The translations under genes and the position numbers were made by a program. This document shows positions 11,478 to 24,432 of a stretch of 64,000 nucleotides of DNA, one piece after another. The notes below the pieces were generated by a model. It was not told where the DNA came from. It did no database searches and saw only the letters and a program-made list of their open reading frames with translations. Position 1 is the stretch's first letter, and each line of letters opens with the position of its first letter. The stretch covers positions 10,912,001 to 10,976,000 of the forward strand of contig NC_059568.1 of assembly GCF_905220415.1 (NCBI RefSeq), given 5' to 3'. The DNA comes from Colias croceus (Eukaryota; Arthropoda; Insecta; Lepidoptera; Pieridae).

Positions 11478-13414
11478 TAAGGGTTGGTAATTGTAATGCA
11501 TCAGCGGCGTTTCGGTGTCACGCTATTAGTTCGTGCAATTACGTGCGGCTCAACGTTTACCATGTTACTGGTTTCCGTGTTGGTATAACGCCTAGAGCAC
11601 ATACACGTGGCTTACTAATTTATACAGCTTTGCAGTTTGCGAATATGTTTTTTCGTTTATATTAATTCTCTCACCAGTAATATTAAATAGCAATGTATAA
11701 TATAAATATTATAACATCAGACGACTAAAAGCAAAAGTAGGTATATAAAACCGCACATTGCCGTTACAATTTTAGGTTGCTACGTGACTTACCTACATAA
11801 TGATTCAAAGGATGAAGGATGAAACGAGAAATGAATGTTCCTGTTGTTACAAAAAAAAAAAAATAAAGACCCATGGAAAATTATTTCAATTTAGCTTGTT
11901 AGATATAAATTCAAACTTAATAAGAAAATGCTGCTTTAATAGGTATCTCAATAAAGATGATATTAATCCAGCAATATTTTTTTAGGAGTTTTCATTTTCT
12001 CGGTAGAATTGCCTTTTGCCTTAAAATGTTAAGATTGTATAATTTATTCACAGTAGTAGGTATTACTGGAATACTTTGTTACTTCTGCTATTATGTCGTC
12101 TTGACCTTAACGACCAAGAGACAAAAGTTTTCCTTCTTACACAAAAGGCCATGCTAACAATTTTATAAACGCCCGCAGCTCCGCTTTGGGTCGTCCGCTG
12201 AGTTACTACAGCTACCTAGCTATTCGTGCCATAGTTCTTGCTTTTGTACGATAACGTGATCATCGTTTCTAACCCCAATTTAGGAGGCTCCGTTACATTG
12301 TATTACCGGCTTTAGTATTTGGGTGATGGCGTAAATTGCGTTTTTGTTCCAACTTTGTTGCTCGTATCTACAACGTTTGCAATATAAGCTTTTGTTACTG
12401 CCGGTTTATGTGTCAAGCATGTGACGATGGTAAATATCAATTCTCGGCGACATTCATGGCCGTGGTTCGAGGAAAGAACCGGCGAGCGAGCGATAGACGG
12501 TGACAAGTTATCAGGTATTACGACCTTTTTATCCGTTTTACTGGAGGTGACACTTTATCGGTCAAGGTTTGACACGTGTTTAATATTCGAGCTCAATTTG
12601 CTCGTGATTAGCTTGCAAATTGATGGTTAACAGGGAACGCCTCAGAGAAAGGCCACCGATTTCCCGCAGAGATGTTTTATCCAATAAAATGTTCGTACTT
12701 GTTACTTGTTACACTTACAGTGTTACACATGCGCACCTTTTTCAAACGATTTCATAAATAAACACCCTTATTCTATTTTGTTTTTCCAAACAATTTAAAA
12801 ATAACTATACTTACTTAGAAACTTTTAGGTTAAGATTCCATGCGAAAGCTTTTATCTCAACCTACAACAGCAATTATGCATACAAACATCTTCCGAGTTT
12901 CATCTTATTATTATTATTGTATGCATATTACAATAATTTCAAAGTCGGATTTTATGCTATGTGCGCAAGTTTACTACAGTTTTATAAGAAATGGGTACTA
13001 TACGTTCTATAATTTCATGTAAATTTATTTAATAGACGCTAAGTTGCCGTGACCTGCAAGCTTAACGCTCGGTTCTAGCTTTAATCATTATTTTTGTATG
13101 CGAATCAGCTTAATCACCATCCTTGTAACACTAATGAACTGTGAAAGCCTTGAATTCAACGGAACGCCAAAAAGAGAAGCATCATTTTTGCGTTGCTATC
13201 GCAGTAAAAGGGTAGAAGTCGGCTAAATAAAAGTTTCAGATTTCGCACTCGGTATCGAATGATTGCTATTTTTATTAGATTGAAAACAGACAAGTACTTA
13301 TGAGGCTCAAGTTTAATGTTCGAGTACTCTTTGCATCGACGTGAGAGTATTGACGTAGCCCGTATAACGTCATTGCATAGCTGCAGAAATTTTATTTACA
13401 AATGCATGTAAATG

Positions 13415-13439
13415 ATTTATTTTATTTTATTTTATTTAT
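13415..13439. repeat. Short TTTTA/TTTA microsatellite
   Basis: A run of TTTTA units degenerating to TTTA. Sequence observation only. Confidence 0.6.
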
Positions 13440-13771
13440 TTAATTTACACATACCAACAGAGCACACATGAAAATTATCACAATTAAAACTAAACAACTA
13501 TCGAATATTAATATGATGTATACACCAATTACACGTATCCACAAGAAAACTTATAATATAATTACGTTACCTACTGTTGTTTTAAGTGCTTAAATAAATT
13601 TAATTACAAGAATAGAAAAAATAAATCGTTCAACACAATTTCTTCTACCGAATTTTTGTGCCAAACAAGAAATTTGTAATTTTTTTGCGAAAAACTATAA
13701 TTGAATCAAAATTTATGTCTATTATGCCACCCAGCGACTTACATAGATCATTAAAAGTATTACATATGCGA

Positions 13772-13820
13772 GTAGTATATATAAGTAATTAAGTAAGTAA
13801 GTAAGTACTATATATACTAC
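13772..13820. repeat. Hairpin with TAAG-repeat loop
   Basis: GTAGTATATATA and TATATATACTAC pair around a loop rich in AAGT units. Sequence observation only. Confidence 0.45.
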
Positions 13821-14071
13821 AAATGATGTAATATAGTCTAAGAAACGTTGGTAAAATGCGTTGTACCTACTGTATTTATTATTGAAGGTGTGTCAGTGTA
13901 ATAATATCTACTTGTTTGACGTTATAATATCCAATACAATGAAACATTGCTCTTAATAAACTCACAGTTGCTACCCACAATTTCCCCCATCAAACATGAT
14001 AGCTGTCCCAATGAATATAGGTACCCTGAAGCAAAAAAAATTGCAAATATTAATTAAAACTCGATGGCCGT

Positions 14072-14257
14072 TGGGGCAAAAAGGTTCTGGAATGGAGGCC
14101 ACGAACGGGACGACGAAGCGTGGGACGACCTCCCACAAGATGGACAGACGACCTGGTCCGAGTGGCAAGGAGCCGCTGGATGCAGGCCGTCGGTGACCGG
14201 TCGTACTGGAAATTATTGAGGGAGGCCTATGTCCAGCAGTGGACATCCCACGGCTGA
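14072..14257 (+). pseudogene. C-terminal fragment of a non-LTR retrotransposon reverse-transcriptase polyprotein
   Basis: One frame reads WGKKVLEWRPRTGRRSVGRP, then PTRWTDDLVRVARSRWMQA, and ends ...EAYVQQWTSHG with TGA at 14255-14257. The RPPTRWTDDL...RSRWMQ...W...EAYVQQWT pattern is the usual C-terminus of endonuclease/reverse-transcriptase proteins of RTE-like insect LINEs. Only about 60 residues survive. The frame is shifted just upstream at about 14071, and no upstream RT domain is present, so this is a dead 5'-truncated copy. It is GC-rich against AT-rich surroundings. The clade (RTE-like) is from memory. Confidence 0.75.
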
Positions 14258-15860
14258 AGCGACGAATTAAAACTTCTTTGACGTCCACCTTAATATTACG
14301 CGTTATTTTACAATTTATTAACTTATACCTTATTTCTGATCTGACGCTGAAGCAGCAATTAAATCAGGGTTATTAAAAAATAATAATCTTATATTAATCT
14401 ATCGCTACTTGAATAAATCAATATATTATATTGTAAATACAAAGAATACAAAATTCCATTCCTCGATAAAATCTAAATCTTTGTTAGAAACGTTTCCCTC
14501 TTATTACCATTGACCTTGCCCTTAAGCGATCGTAAATTACCCATCTAATGTGCAATCTATCTCGGTTTTTAAACATGTAGGTAGTGAAAGTAACTGCGAT
14601 ACAAGAGAGAAAGAAAACGTAAATAGCTCACTTATTTGTGTCAATACGGTTTTCAAACGATGCATTGTGTGCTGTCATTTTCAGTACAATTCACTTTCTG
14701 AATAAGAGGCTTTGGATTATAACATAAATAATAATATTTATAAGTGTCGCAATTTCAGATAAAGTATAAGTTTTATACACAACAGTTATTAGGTAATAAT
14801 ATTCCATGAGTGCATGGAAAAATTTTGAGTAGGTAAGTGATTAAGTCAGAAATTCACCCTTGAGTGGAATGTTAGGCGGTTTATGATTATGTAGCTTCGT
14901 ACATATATCTTAAATGCAATATGAAATTTAAAATTATTTAGTTTAACAAAAGTTTACCGCTAGCATATTTTCTAATCAGAAAATATTATATTAATATTAT
15001 TAAAATTGTCCATAAGATGAAATTTCTAAGAACCGCATTGGTAGGTAGAATTGTAATCAGTTTTCTAGATATAAGCTCGAATCCGTATATTCTCAGAATT
15101 AATATAGGTATTCCGTTGCAATATACTATTTAATTTAACAGAGATGCGCTACCAATCTCGTCGTATTTTCAATCAGACGTCGTCTGCCTAGGAATACAGT
15201 GCTCTGTGCTCCATATAAATTATTCCTTGTAGAACGCGTTCGTATTCAGTGAAAGATTCCTGAGATTTCTCATTGTAGTACGCCTGCAGCTCGGAGCCTG
15301 GTGAGCACTAGGTATGTGTACCTAGTATTGTTTATTGAATAGATTTGTTTACGTTCTACTGTTACATGATGTTTGATGTTTGGTACCTACGTTCCATTGT
15401 TCTCTACATCCTGATAGAGGAAGAGAGCCGCAGACCACTGGACCGGAAATACATTTACAGTTAGTAGGTTGTAAACGAGTTGGAGCAATCTTATAACTTA
15501 TCACATGATGTAGGTACAGGCTGTGGTAACAAGCCATCATCATCATGTAGCAATTTCTAATGTATCTAGTAGTACATTTACATATTAATTTGTTTTTAAT
15601 AACAGTTTTTTTGACGATGGGTGTAGATATGTATAGTGTATACGTATAATTTCAGCTGCATTCGGCAATAAGGAGACATAATTAAAACATGAAATTTTAT
15701 AGTGTATCGCATACTTCTAATTTTTCACTTCGTTTTTTCACCTGAAAGATAAACGACAAAAATAACAATCAATACACAACTATCAATACTCAAAAATAAC
15801 AATCAATATTACTAGCAAATACAATCGTTGCATTTATTAAAATTTATTCAAACTTATATA
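14258..15860. other. Intergenic, AT-rich; nothing recognised
   Basis: No open frame with coding character, no recognised repeat and no RNA gene signal. The first bases may be the 3' tail of the retroelement fragment that ends at 14257. Confidence 0.4.
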
Positions 15861-16106
15861 ATACTAGGTTTCCGCCCGCGGCTTTGCCCGCGCAGTCAAA
15901 GAAAAATCTGAAAAACCCGCATAGTTCCCGTTCCCGTGGGATTTCCGGGATTGCGTCATTTGCCCGGGATAAAAGAGTCCTTTCTCGGGTATCAAAATAT
16001 CTCCATACCAAATTTCATGAAAATTGGTTCAGTTGTTTAGGCGTGATTGAGTAACAGACAGACAGACAGACAGAGTTACTTTCGCATTTATAATATTAGT
16101 ATGGAT
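15861..16106 (+). repeat. Lepidopteran retroelement tail with ACAG microsatellite
   Basis: Segments in order: GGTTTCCGCCCGCGGCTTTG, a CCCGTTCCCGTGGGA block, an ATCTCCATACCAAATTTCAT block, GTGATTGAGTAACAGACAGA and the end CATTTATAATATTAGTATGG. I recognise this as the 3' part of a highly abundant non-coding retroelement of Lepidoptera. Inverted partial copies lie at 45242-45435 and 51211-51328 in this window. Orientation is nominal. Confidence 0.75.
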
Positions 16107-17400
16107 TGTTGTAACAATACTCTTATATATTGATATAAAAAAATCAGACGTGATTTGAATTATGAAACCAATAAATAATAAATCTCTTACTATTGCATAA
16201 ACTCTTTTATGAGTCATTGGCGGCCTGTGTTCTCACATAAAGTTGAGTGGCGATTTTATCTAAGAGGCACGCTTGCCAAGAAAAAGCATATCTATTCCCA
16301 TTTACCTTGAAGAAACAAAGGTTTCAGTTCGACATAAGAGAGAGTTTCAGCGTTCATACGTTTCTTTTTCATCCGGTAGAATGAATGAATCTGGAGAAAT
16401 TTAATTGTCGTGCAAAACTTTAGTGCGAAAATAGATGTTAATTTATTCTCAATCTTTTATACGGTTACGTAAAAACATCAAATCAGTTTCGTCATTGGTA
16501 GAATCCAAATTGACATTAGCGTACGAAACAAAGCTGCTGAATAAGCACAGCAACAATAAGCACTAACGCGCTCCCCAACAATGATGACCGAAAAGCGATT
16601 AGATCGTTTGTATAGCCGAAAGTCGAACGCTAAAGTGCATTATGTAAAAACAAAACACGGCTTAAAGTGGAGTAGTCTTGAAACCGAAACCACACAATTT
16701 CAGCTATAAAGCCTTACTTGACTATGAAAACGTTTATGGACGAAAAGAGAATTTTAATGGATAAACCCGTTGTAGGTCTCGAAAGTATTTATAGCAGCGC
16801 TGCTTTTTAGATTATAATAATTCCTGCAGGTTATGTCACAAAATCCCTTCAATTCATCATCATTCTATGCTGTAGGTACATTTTTTTATGAAAAGGCAGT
16901 CGGCATTAATAATTCATCATTAAAAATCTCCATTCACTGACGATGACGTGCAATTGCACATGCACTACGTATAAATATTTGGAATATCCGGATATTCGCG
17001 ATATTTCTATTCAAAAATAGCGCAACGGTGTGCCACCTAGATATCGACCCCGATAAACCTTACCAGCGTATATTGAAGTGACTGAAATCGACACTAAAAT
17101 CTCCGTCGGCTCGAGCTTCGTATTCACGGTAACAGTTTATCCAGAGCTCATGAATAATGAATGCATGAATACATGAATTCTATAGGATACTTTGCTACAA
17201 TCGGAGGAGAATGTTATGCGTCAATATTAATTTGAATTGAACGTAGCTCGAAGTAAACAATTTATTGTTCAATTGCTCGTTCATCTGTGTTGTAGACACA
17301 TCAGACACTTAACACGAAAATGACACATCAAAAACAATTATAATATTATGTACTACAATAATTAAAAAAAGACGTGTGTCACTCGGGGACTGCCGCGGTA
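16107..17400. other. Intergenic; contains one small open frame
   Basis: Nothing firm. A 42-codon frame at 16581-16709 is listed separately. The part just before 17401 (about 17290-17400) may belong to the repeat at 17401-17533. Confidence 0.35.
16581..16709 (+). CDS. Candidate 42-residue small ORF (unsupported)
   Basis: ATGATG in reasonable context (A at -3) opens a 42-codon frame starting MMTEKRLDRLYSRKSNAKVH and ending at TAA 16707-16709. It is rich in Lys, Arg and Thr, and less AT-driven than random frames nearby. No splice sites, homologue or family is recognised. It may be chance. Confidence 0.15.
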   Translation: MMTEKRLDRLYSRKSNAKVHYVKTKHGLKWSSLETETTQFQL

Positions 17401-17533
17401 AAGCTATTGCATGCTATGCCTTCAAGCCACACCTCCGCGCTCGTCGGAGTGGGGAGCGTGAGGTTTTTCGTTACGGAATTTCTGGATTCGGTCCCCGCGC
17501 TCAAGGCCCGCGATAGAAGCTATGCAATAGCTT
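17401..17533. repeat. GC-rich repeat fragment with 12-bp inverted ends
   Basis: AAGCTATTGCAT (17401-17412) and ATGCAATAGCTT (17522-17533) are perfect inverted repeats around a GC-rich core (CACACCTCCGCGCTCGTCGG...). I have a sense of this sequence being common in moth genomes, usually preceded by a GACGTGTGTCACTCGGGGAC-type stretch as here, but cannot name it. Its composition differs sharply from the surroundings, which suggests an inserted element. Confidence 0.55.
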
Positions 17534-20500
17534 AAAAGGAAAAGAGATTAGCTCTTTAACACAGGAAGGGACGGTAGATATACGACAGTACAAGGAAATT
17601 TTAGATTTTACACGTTAAATGAAATCATATTGCGCTGAAAAACAAAAGAAAATATAGTATCACTATTTCAGCAGCTCCTGTTTCCAACTCTTAATTAGTG
17701 TGGCACAAAATATTCGCAAGCGAAATGTATAAAGTTGTTTCTCATATGATTTTAATAATTCAGCAGTGCGCTCTGCACTTCATTTAATGTCGTGAAAAGT
17801 TAAGTGTATTATAAAACCGACCCGGTTATTATTAATAATAGATAGGTTTTATATTCTTTATTTTACCTACTGAAAATAATGTTGACGATTAAAACAACTT
17901 AACACAGTAGGTATTTAATCATTTCAATGTGTATGTTCAATACGATATTTCAGATCATCGCTTATACAATACGATTGTAATTTTGTATGCAAATTGATTT
18001 ACTTTTATTCAGCACAAAGGAATTAATGAAATGTAATTTGGTAAGAAAATTACAAAAATTAACTTTCATCTCTTGTATCCACCATTTGCAAATTAACATA
18101 TTTTTAAATAAAAAGGTTGGTATAATTAATAACGTTCGAGTAGGTACTATCCAGTTCCCAGAATCCTATTAAGATACCTATTGTTAACAATATTTTTAGT
18201 AGGTAAATTCCACCCCCATTTCAATAAAAACAATTGCAATTGAATGTTTTTAAAACTATTTATTAAATCAATTACTAAGTATAGGAATTAGGGGACTTTT
18301 CTCCTCCAAATTAAAATTTAAAATACGTAGGTATAGAGAAATACGATAAAAGTACCTGCTTACTTACACTATGAGATGGATATTGATCATAGCAAGTACT
18401 TAATTCTACACGCGATACCTATCAGTATCAACTCATTATCAGTTAAAAATAAACCCAGTATCTACCCTCATTTTACTTCCTCTTAAAATAATATTAATTA
18501 AGCAGTTGTTTGTTGTACACGGAATTGTGGAAATATTTTCTCAAATTTCCTGGTACGTTTCCACTCTTTTAAATATCGGGAGAAATATTTAATCGAATTT
18601 TTATCTCTCTTTATTGTGTTGAAATGGAAAACTTTCAATTATTTTAAAAGAAGCCGGAATGCTTTCAGTTCGACATGCAATGTTTAATTAAAACCTTTGC
18701 TTTTGTAAAGCTATATTTCAATACGAATAGATTTTTCCTTTATGGTTCTTCCTTTTCAACTATTTTGTTGTGAAATATAATATGTAAAATATTTCATTCC
18801 TATTTTGGTTTCGTTGGATATTTTTGGTGTATTTTTTCCTAAGCTTTTTATTATAATTACATCCTTCAAAATATGCTCGTGTAATAACTAGGTAGGTACA
18901 AATTATATTTGTGCACACAAAATCTTTGTAACAAATCTTCTAATAACTAACTAACTTTCCATACATCTTTTTCATCCATAATAAAATTGCACTTAATTTC
19001 AAGGTACTTCCAATATTACTTTTCTGACATATTCTGAATACTTTTTTCCATCACCTTTGAAAATTATCTTTCATAGTTCTTATTTTATGAGCGTTGAAAA
19101 CAAGAATAATATAGTCTTTATTTCATCCAACTCTCGGAAGCTTTGAGATATTTTTAATTTATATCACCTTTGAATAACGCGCCGGCGTGAAGCTTGTTTT
19201 TCGGAAAGTGTAAAAAACAACAAGAGAAAAATGCCTTTTAAGTCTTTATTTTGCACTCAGCCGTGTAATACGCGAGGTAATTGATGGCTAGCTCGAGTAA
19301 TAGTTTAAAACTTATTTTCTAGTAAAACCGTTGAAAGTTGAAAACGAGTTTCAGACCTGATTTTTTTTGTATGATCTCAGTTGAGATCTCAGTGAATCAG
19401 TTGTTTCGCTTCATAAATACTAGCGCAATCTCGCTCATTTGTGTGGCTTCAGTATCGAATGTTTTGCAGAACTTACTTGCTGTGCCGCTCTCCAGTATAT
19501 TTTTTATGTTGCTCATAATTGGATCAACCGCATCCCTTAATTGAGTTTAAAACAGGCGCTATTCAGTTAGTTAGTAATTGGCTCAGTCCAGTCCATTCAC
19601 TAAATTGCAACGATTACTTGTGACTGCTAGGTGCGACGTGACCTGCAATTCTACGGTGTCGACCTCAATTGTAAAGCGGCTGGCGGCTGCCGGCCTTCAT
19701 GCTCTACGTGGATCTGATACCAATTACCAATTTGTTGCGAATTTGATATGTTCACCTTAAATTAAAACATCTGCTTCATACGACAAACAACTATCCAAGC
19801 TATAGGGAGGTGTACCTAGAACTTAACACAAACATTATAGGTGACTATTTATCATCGTGATAGATTTGTAGGTAATATTTCAAATAACAATTAAAAAGTG
19901 AATGTAACTGTTTGAACATGAGTGGACCCTAACTTTAATATTCTCCTTTCAGTTCCATTCGGTGAACATACCAGCTTCTTCGTTTTATTATTCCAAGATA
20001 TATCACCCCATATTTCCGATAGTCGACAAATAAAAAGTAATTGAAATGCATTTATTTCTAGGTAATACCTATTGTATTTTTTTACACGTCTTATTCTATT
20101 TTATGCGAGATCTTGTTTAAAATTAGTTCTGCGAACATAATTCACGCAGAAATAATTTTATTGTCAATTCAATTGAAATTCCTATTTTATTACGTTATAA
20201 ATAACGAGCTGTAAGTGCAGTTTATTGCATTATTTTCTTTTGTTAAGTAAAATACGCCACGAAGCGACGTCATAAAGGAAACTAATTTTAATGCGACAGC
20301 CCGCAGCGTCGATGATGTGCACAAAGTTTAATAAGGCTATAATACGGTTAGCCAGTTATAATAAGCGATCAGGATTTTGGTGTGGCCCTCCTCTATAATA
20401 ACGTTAGTCAGTTATGCTTAATTGACTTAGAGGAAAGCTAGTTATAACTAAAATTCTGGTGATACATCCCAAATTTAACCTGTTTTATTAAATGTATCAC

Positions 20501-23500
20501 ACGACATCAGTCATACTAACATAGAATAATAAGTAACAATATAGATATGCGGTATTATCATGGCTAACAAATAGGTAATCAGAGGATGTCTTACCGTTCC
20601 TCTGTACTATTTCAGTCGATCGCAACCCAACTGTTTAATGTACATAAATCACTTAAGCTATTTATTGCGTATCGTCAGAAAAGGCGCCTGAAAATAACTG
20701 TTCACGTATCGTTTCTATGACGTAGCCCGATCGTCGATAGCCGCATCTGTGTCGGCTATAGGTGTCGACGTGTTGGAAATTCGTGAGGGCGACGTGATTG
20801 GCTGTAATTCGATTTGCTTGTAGCCGTCGGCTGCATTCAGGTCAAAGTGTTCCACTGACGCTGTCACCCTTTATGATACTTTTCCGCTGAATGCCTTTGT
20901 GCAACTACCCTTTTTGTATGGAGGTCGGCTATGATTGCATTAGTGAGCGAAAATTGAAGTATGTAATAGCATTATTCAACATTTTAAAAGTTCGTAGCCT
21001 TACATGTTTTAATAATATTATCTCTGCTAATTAAAGAAGATTGTATGTCTTTCATTTTGTTTACATAATTTATGTCACTAACCCCGCTATGTTTCGTACT
21101 GTTGTATGTATGTTCGTAAGTATCAAAGCGTGACTTCTCGAATGGAAAATTAATAAAACAGACCCTTTATTCAAGCACAAGCACGGAACGTAATCTGACG
21201 GGATACTCTTTGTTGATATTGATTAACAAAAATAAGCTGGATGTAATCAATTCGCATTGAACTAGTTGATTTAAGTAAATACAATTTGACTTGATAAATC
21301 AAGATTAGCCTTTTCAAAATATGTTTGATTGGCATGCTTGATTTTATTGAAATCACTACCCTATTAATTCACGTTAGGCTTTGATAATGCTACAATTATT
21401 CAGACTTATACTTACTGTATCGATAAATATACTTGTAATAGTGTTATCGTGACGGTGCATAAAGAGCCGCCGATGGTCGGGTATAAATTTATCAAATTTC
21501 CTTTTCTACTACCCCATCAGAAGCGTGGCTTCATTAGATTAATGTGAACGATATTAAATAATAGCAAGCGCTTACTCCAGTCGCACATGTGCTACCTACC
21601 GGTTGTTTTGATTTATATTGACAATAGAAATACCTGCGAACTGCGTGTTTAATGTTTCTTAATTAAGGAATATTCATTTGTATATTGTTATCTAAATGTA
21701 GATAAATATAGAGATAAAAGTGTGCCATTCATGATAGGTAGCTATACAAGCTCAACAAATGACATCAGGTGCGTAACTACTTATAAATTATTGTGATAAT
21801 TACAATAATTCTTTGAAATCGTCGACTGCAAATCTCTATAAACAACAATCCTCTGCTATTTCAATATTCTGAATAAAGTGTCCATTTAATAAAATGTCTC
21901 GGTGTCGCTGAAAGGTAAATTAAATTCAGTTTTGGCGCTGACGGAATAACGCAAATAGGATTTTGTGTTGTCAAGACTGTTAGCCGCGTAAAATGCTGTT
22001 TGGACACGGGTAGCGTTCGCCGGACAGACCAACGTTTCTGATTTCTCTTTTGACTTAAATAAAATTGAGAGGTGATTTAATGCAGTTCCGTTGAAAAAGC
22101 AATTGCTATTTTTCCTATTATTTTTCCCAACTGGTGCAAATTTCCAAATTTAACTTTAAAGGATTACATCTCCAAGTTACGAGAAAATATAAATCAGTTT
22201 CGTTTCCCAATTAACAAAATACAAAGCGAACATGTAACTAAGTTGAATCGAGACGACGGGTGATAACTTGCAGATGTTTTATCTTTGTTGAATTACGATT
22301 TTTCAAAGGCTAATTGGTATCTTGTTTTCTATTATAACAAATCATCATAAGATGCAGACCAGTTATTTAGCATAAGAACGAACTGATTGGAATTAATTAT
22401 TAATTCAATTCAAGGCTTTATCATAATTACGATGCAAGAAATGAGTTTCTAAGAAATGAAGAATAGTCTATAATAAATCCAGCCCTGTTAATAACGTTTC
22501 TCGTCTGTAGTTAATACCTGTTAGGAATAGAGTTAAAAAGTCGAATATAAAATGGTTACGGCGGTAAAGCTATGTTCTATTTTTACACATCACTCAATTT
22601 TGAATCTGCTGGCTTATACCTACGTCCTACACGTATCTAGGTTAGTGTGCGGTACACGAAAATTCAATCAATGGACATGCACAGGAGTGGACGTCCATTA
22701 CGCAAGTGTGACATTTAAAATCCGGGGAATTATTAAAGCTTTCGGTAAATAAATATGATCTCGTTAAAGCGTCACGTTGTAGCGGAATGTACTCTTTTGT
22801 TCTTGTTCTATAGCAGTGAGACAATCGGGAACTTTATAAGTTAGCTAAATAAATTGTTACGAACGTTTTAGCTTAATGAAATCCCGTAAAGATAAGGGTA
22901 TTTTTATTTAAAGACCTCTCTGTTCATTCTTATCCTAAGTAGAGGTAATTTCACTCTATTTAATGTAATACTTTTAATTGGAGTTTACATTATACCTTCG
23001 AAGGTTTATCTTACACAATAATGGTTTTTAATGATTAATTTTTAGTTATTCTTAATCTATTCATACGTTAGAGTTAAATATGGAATCATAATTATAAATA
23101 TTATTTTAACGTTGATATTAAATATAACAAATACGTGCATTACGTAAACGGGCAGTTACGAATTGGCATTAGATTACAGATACCCAAATTTTAGTTAGCA
23201 AACGCAGAATCAATACTGAAAGAATAGTGATTTGAATAGACGAAGCAAATAATAAAAGTTGAATAAAAGCTTCAGGTGTTATCGTGTCACGTATTGGGAA
23301 CATGGGTGCTGATGCCAAGGACCGCGGGCCCTCACTCTTTATCTTTATCGCCATTCCGTCCGTGACATTTCCACGCCCCAAGTCAGCCGCGTCAAATGTG
23401 CCATCAATACTCCACTTCCAATTGTGAAGAGAAACTCGTAAATCAGCACTACTTTGAAGCCGATGCCACATTCCGACGCTTATATATCATGTTTTCCAAC

Positions 23501-24424
23501 TTCGCGGCAACATAACTATCGGATGCGATATAAATTACTTTATATTATTCACAGTTAGGGTTCCACTTTGACCTTAGCGAGGCATACAAATCTTGAATAA
23601 TAAATAGGTTAATAGCGGGCTATATGCAAGCCAATACTAGGTTATAATAAGAAATAGGCCAACATTCTATCGGACACAATGCTGACTGGAAATCGATTCT
23701 TTTGGTGGTTCTTTAAAATTCCTTCTATAAGTACCTATTCATTTTGATATAATTGTAGATATTCTGTTATTTGTTAGTTATAACGCAACGAATATATACA
23801 CTGATAGGTAAGTTGTTACGTCAAATTAAAACATACGTATTGCCTTGCGGTTATCGTTAGTATTTACCAGTGTGATAAGTTTATTTGCCGCAAGAAAACG
23901 TGACGTGTATAATATATCGTATTTCTGGGTTACATGTTTTGTTTCTTATGAAATTAGATGTCTTGACTAGGATTGCGGTGTATTGTACGCGGTAGCCAAG
24001 GAAAAGATGATTAATTCAATGGCAAAAAGCTTTGGAAACATGTGTTTGTACGGCATTTTTATTTTCAATTTCATTATTCTGTATGGAGGCTTGCGATTTG
24101 TTCTCTTAACTATAAATAAAATACGATTTTTATCTTTCAATGTATCTGCATTTGTTCATTTAAGATAAGAGGTAATATAAATATTTTACATACCATTCAC
24201 TAGGTTGCGAATGGTAAACAAAAAGTAGCTCTTATTAATATCCAGATTAATACGACAGTTGCATGTTTTACAATTATTTAAACTATGTGTAATTTTGCAA
24301 ATAAAAATTGTGACAAATTGTCAAGAAGCTCAGCGTTATCATTAATTTTGCATTTTCTGTAACGAAAACTGTTACACCTAATTAAAAAGAATTGCATTTA
24401 AAGTTATGTTTTCCGTTGTTCCAG
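17534..24424. other. Intergenic; upstream region of the first NCS gene
   Basis: AT-rich with no supported gene. Two less AT-rich patches, 20690-20880 and 23270-23480, hold open stretches on the + and - strand respectively, but neither has matching splice signals. They are possible enhancers or untranslated exons of the NCS gene. The acceptor TTGTTCCAG ending at 24424 implies at least one untranslated exon somewhere in this stretch. Confidence 0.35.
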
Positions 24425-24432
24425 AAGACAAA

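Larger units (their letters stand above)
10747..14071. other. Intergenic; no firm gene
   Basis: The stretch holds a 30-nt hairpin (11120-11149), a possible small element (11204-11477), a TTTTA microsatellite (13415-13439) and a TAAG-loop hairpin (13772-13820). An open frame beginning at 12430 (MVNINSRRHSWPWFEERTGE...) lies in a locally GC-richer patch and meets CAG/GTATTA at 12514, so it could be an exon, but I found no partner. Confidence 0.35.

Noticed and set aside
17067..17128. Exon-like segment between CCAG and GTAACA
   Set aside because: The open frame reads well (YIEVTEIDTKISVGSSFVF), but the acceptor has a poor pyrimidine tract and no phase-compatible partner was found.
20700..20830. 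41-codon open stretch in a GC-richer patch
   Set aside because: No ATG, acceptor or donor at sensible positions; probably chance or regulatory DNA.
23169..23471. 100-codon - strand frame with protein-like composition
   Set aside because: Tempting (WKWSIDGTFDAADLGRGN...), but no matching splice signals, family or upstream exon. Kept only as part of a GC-richer patch.
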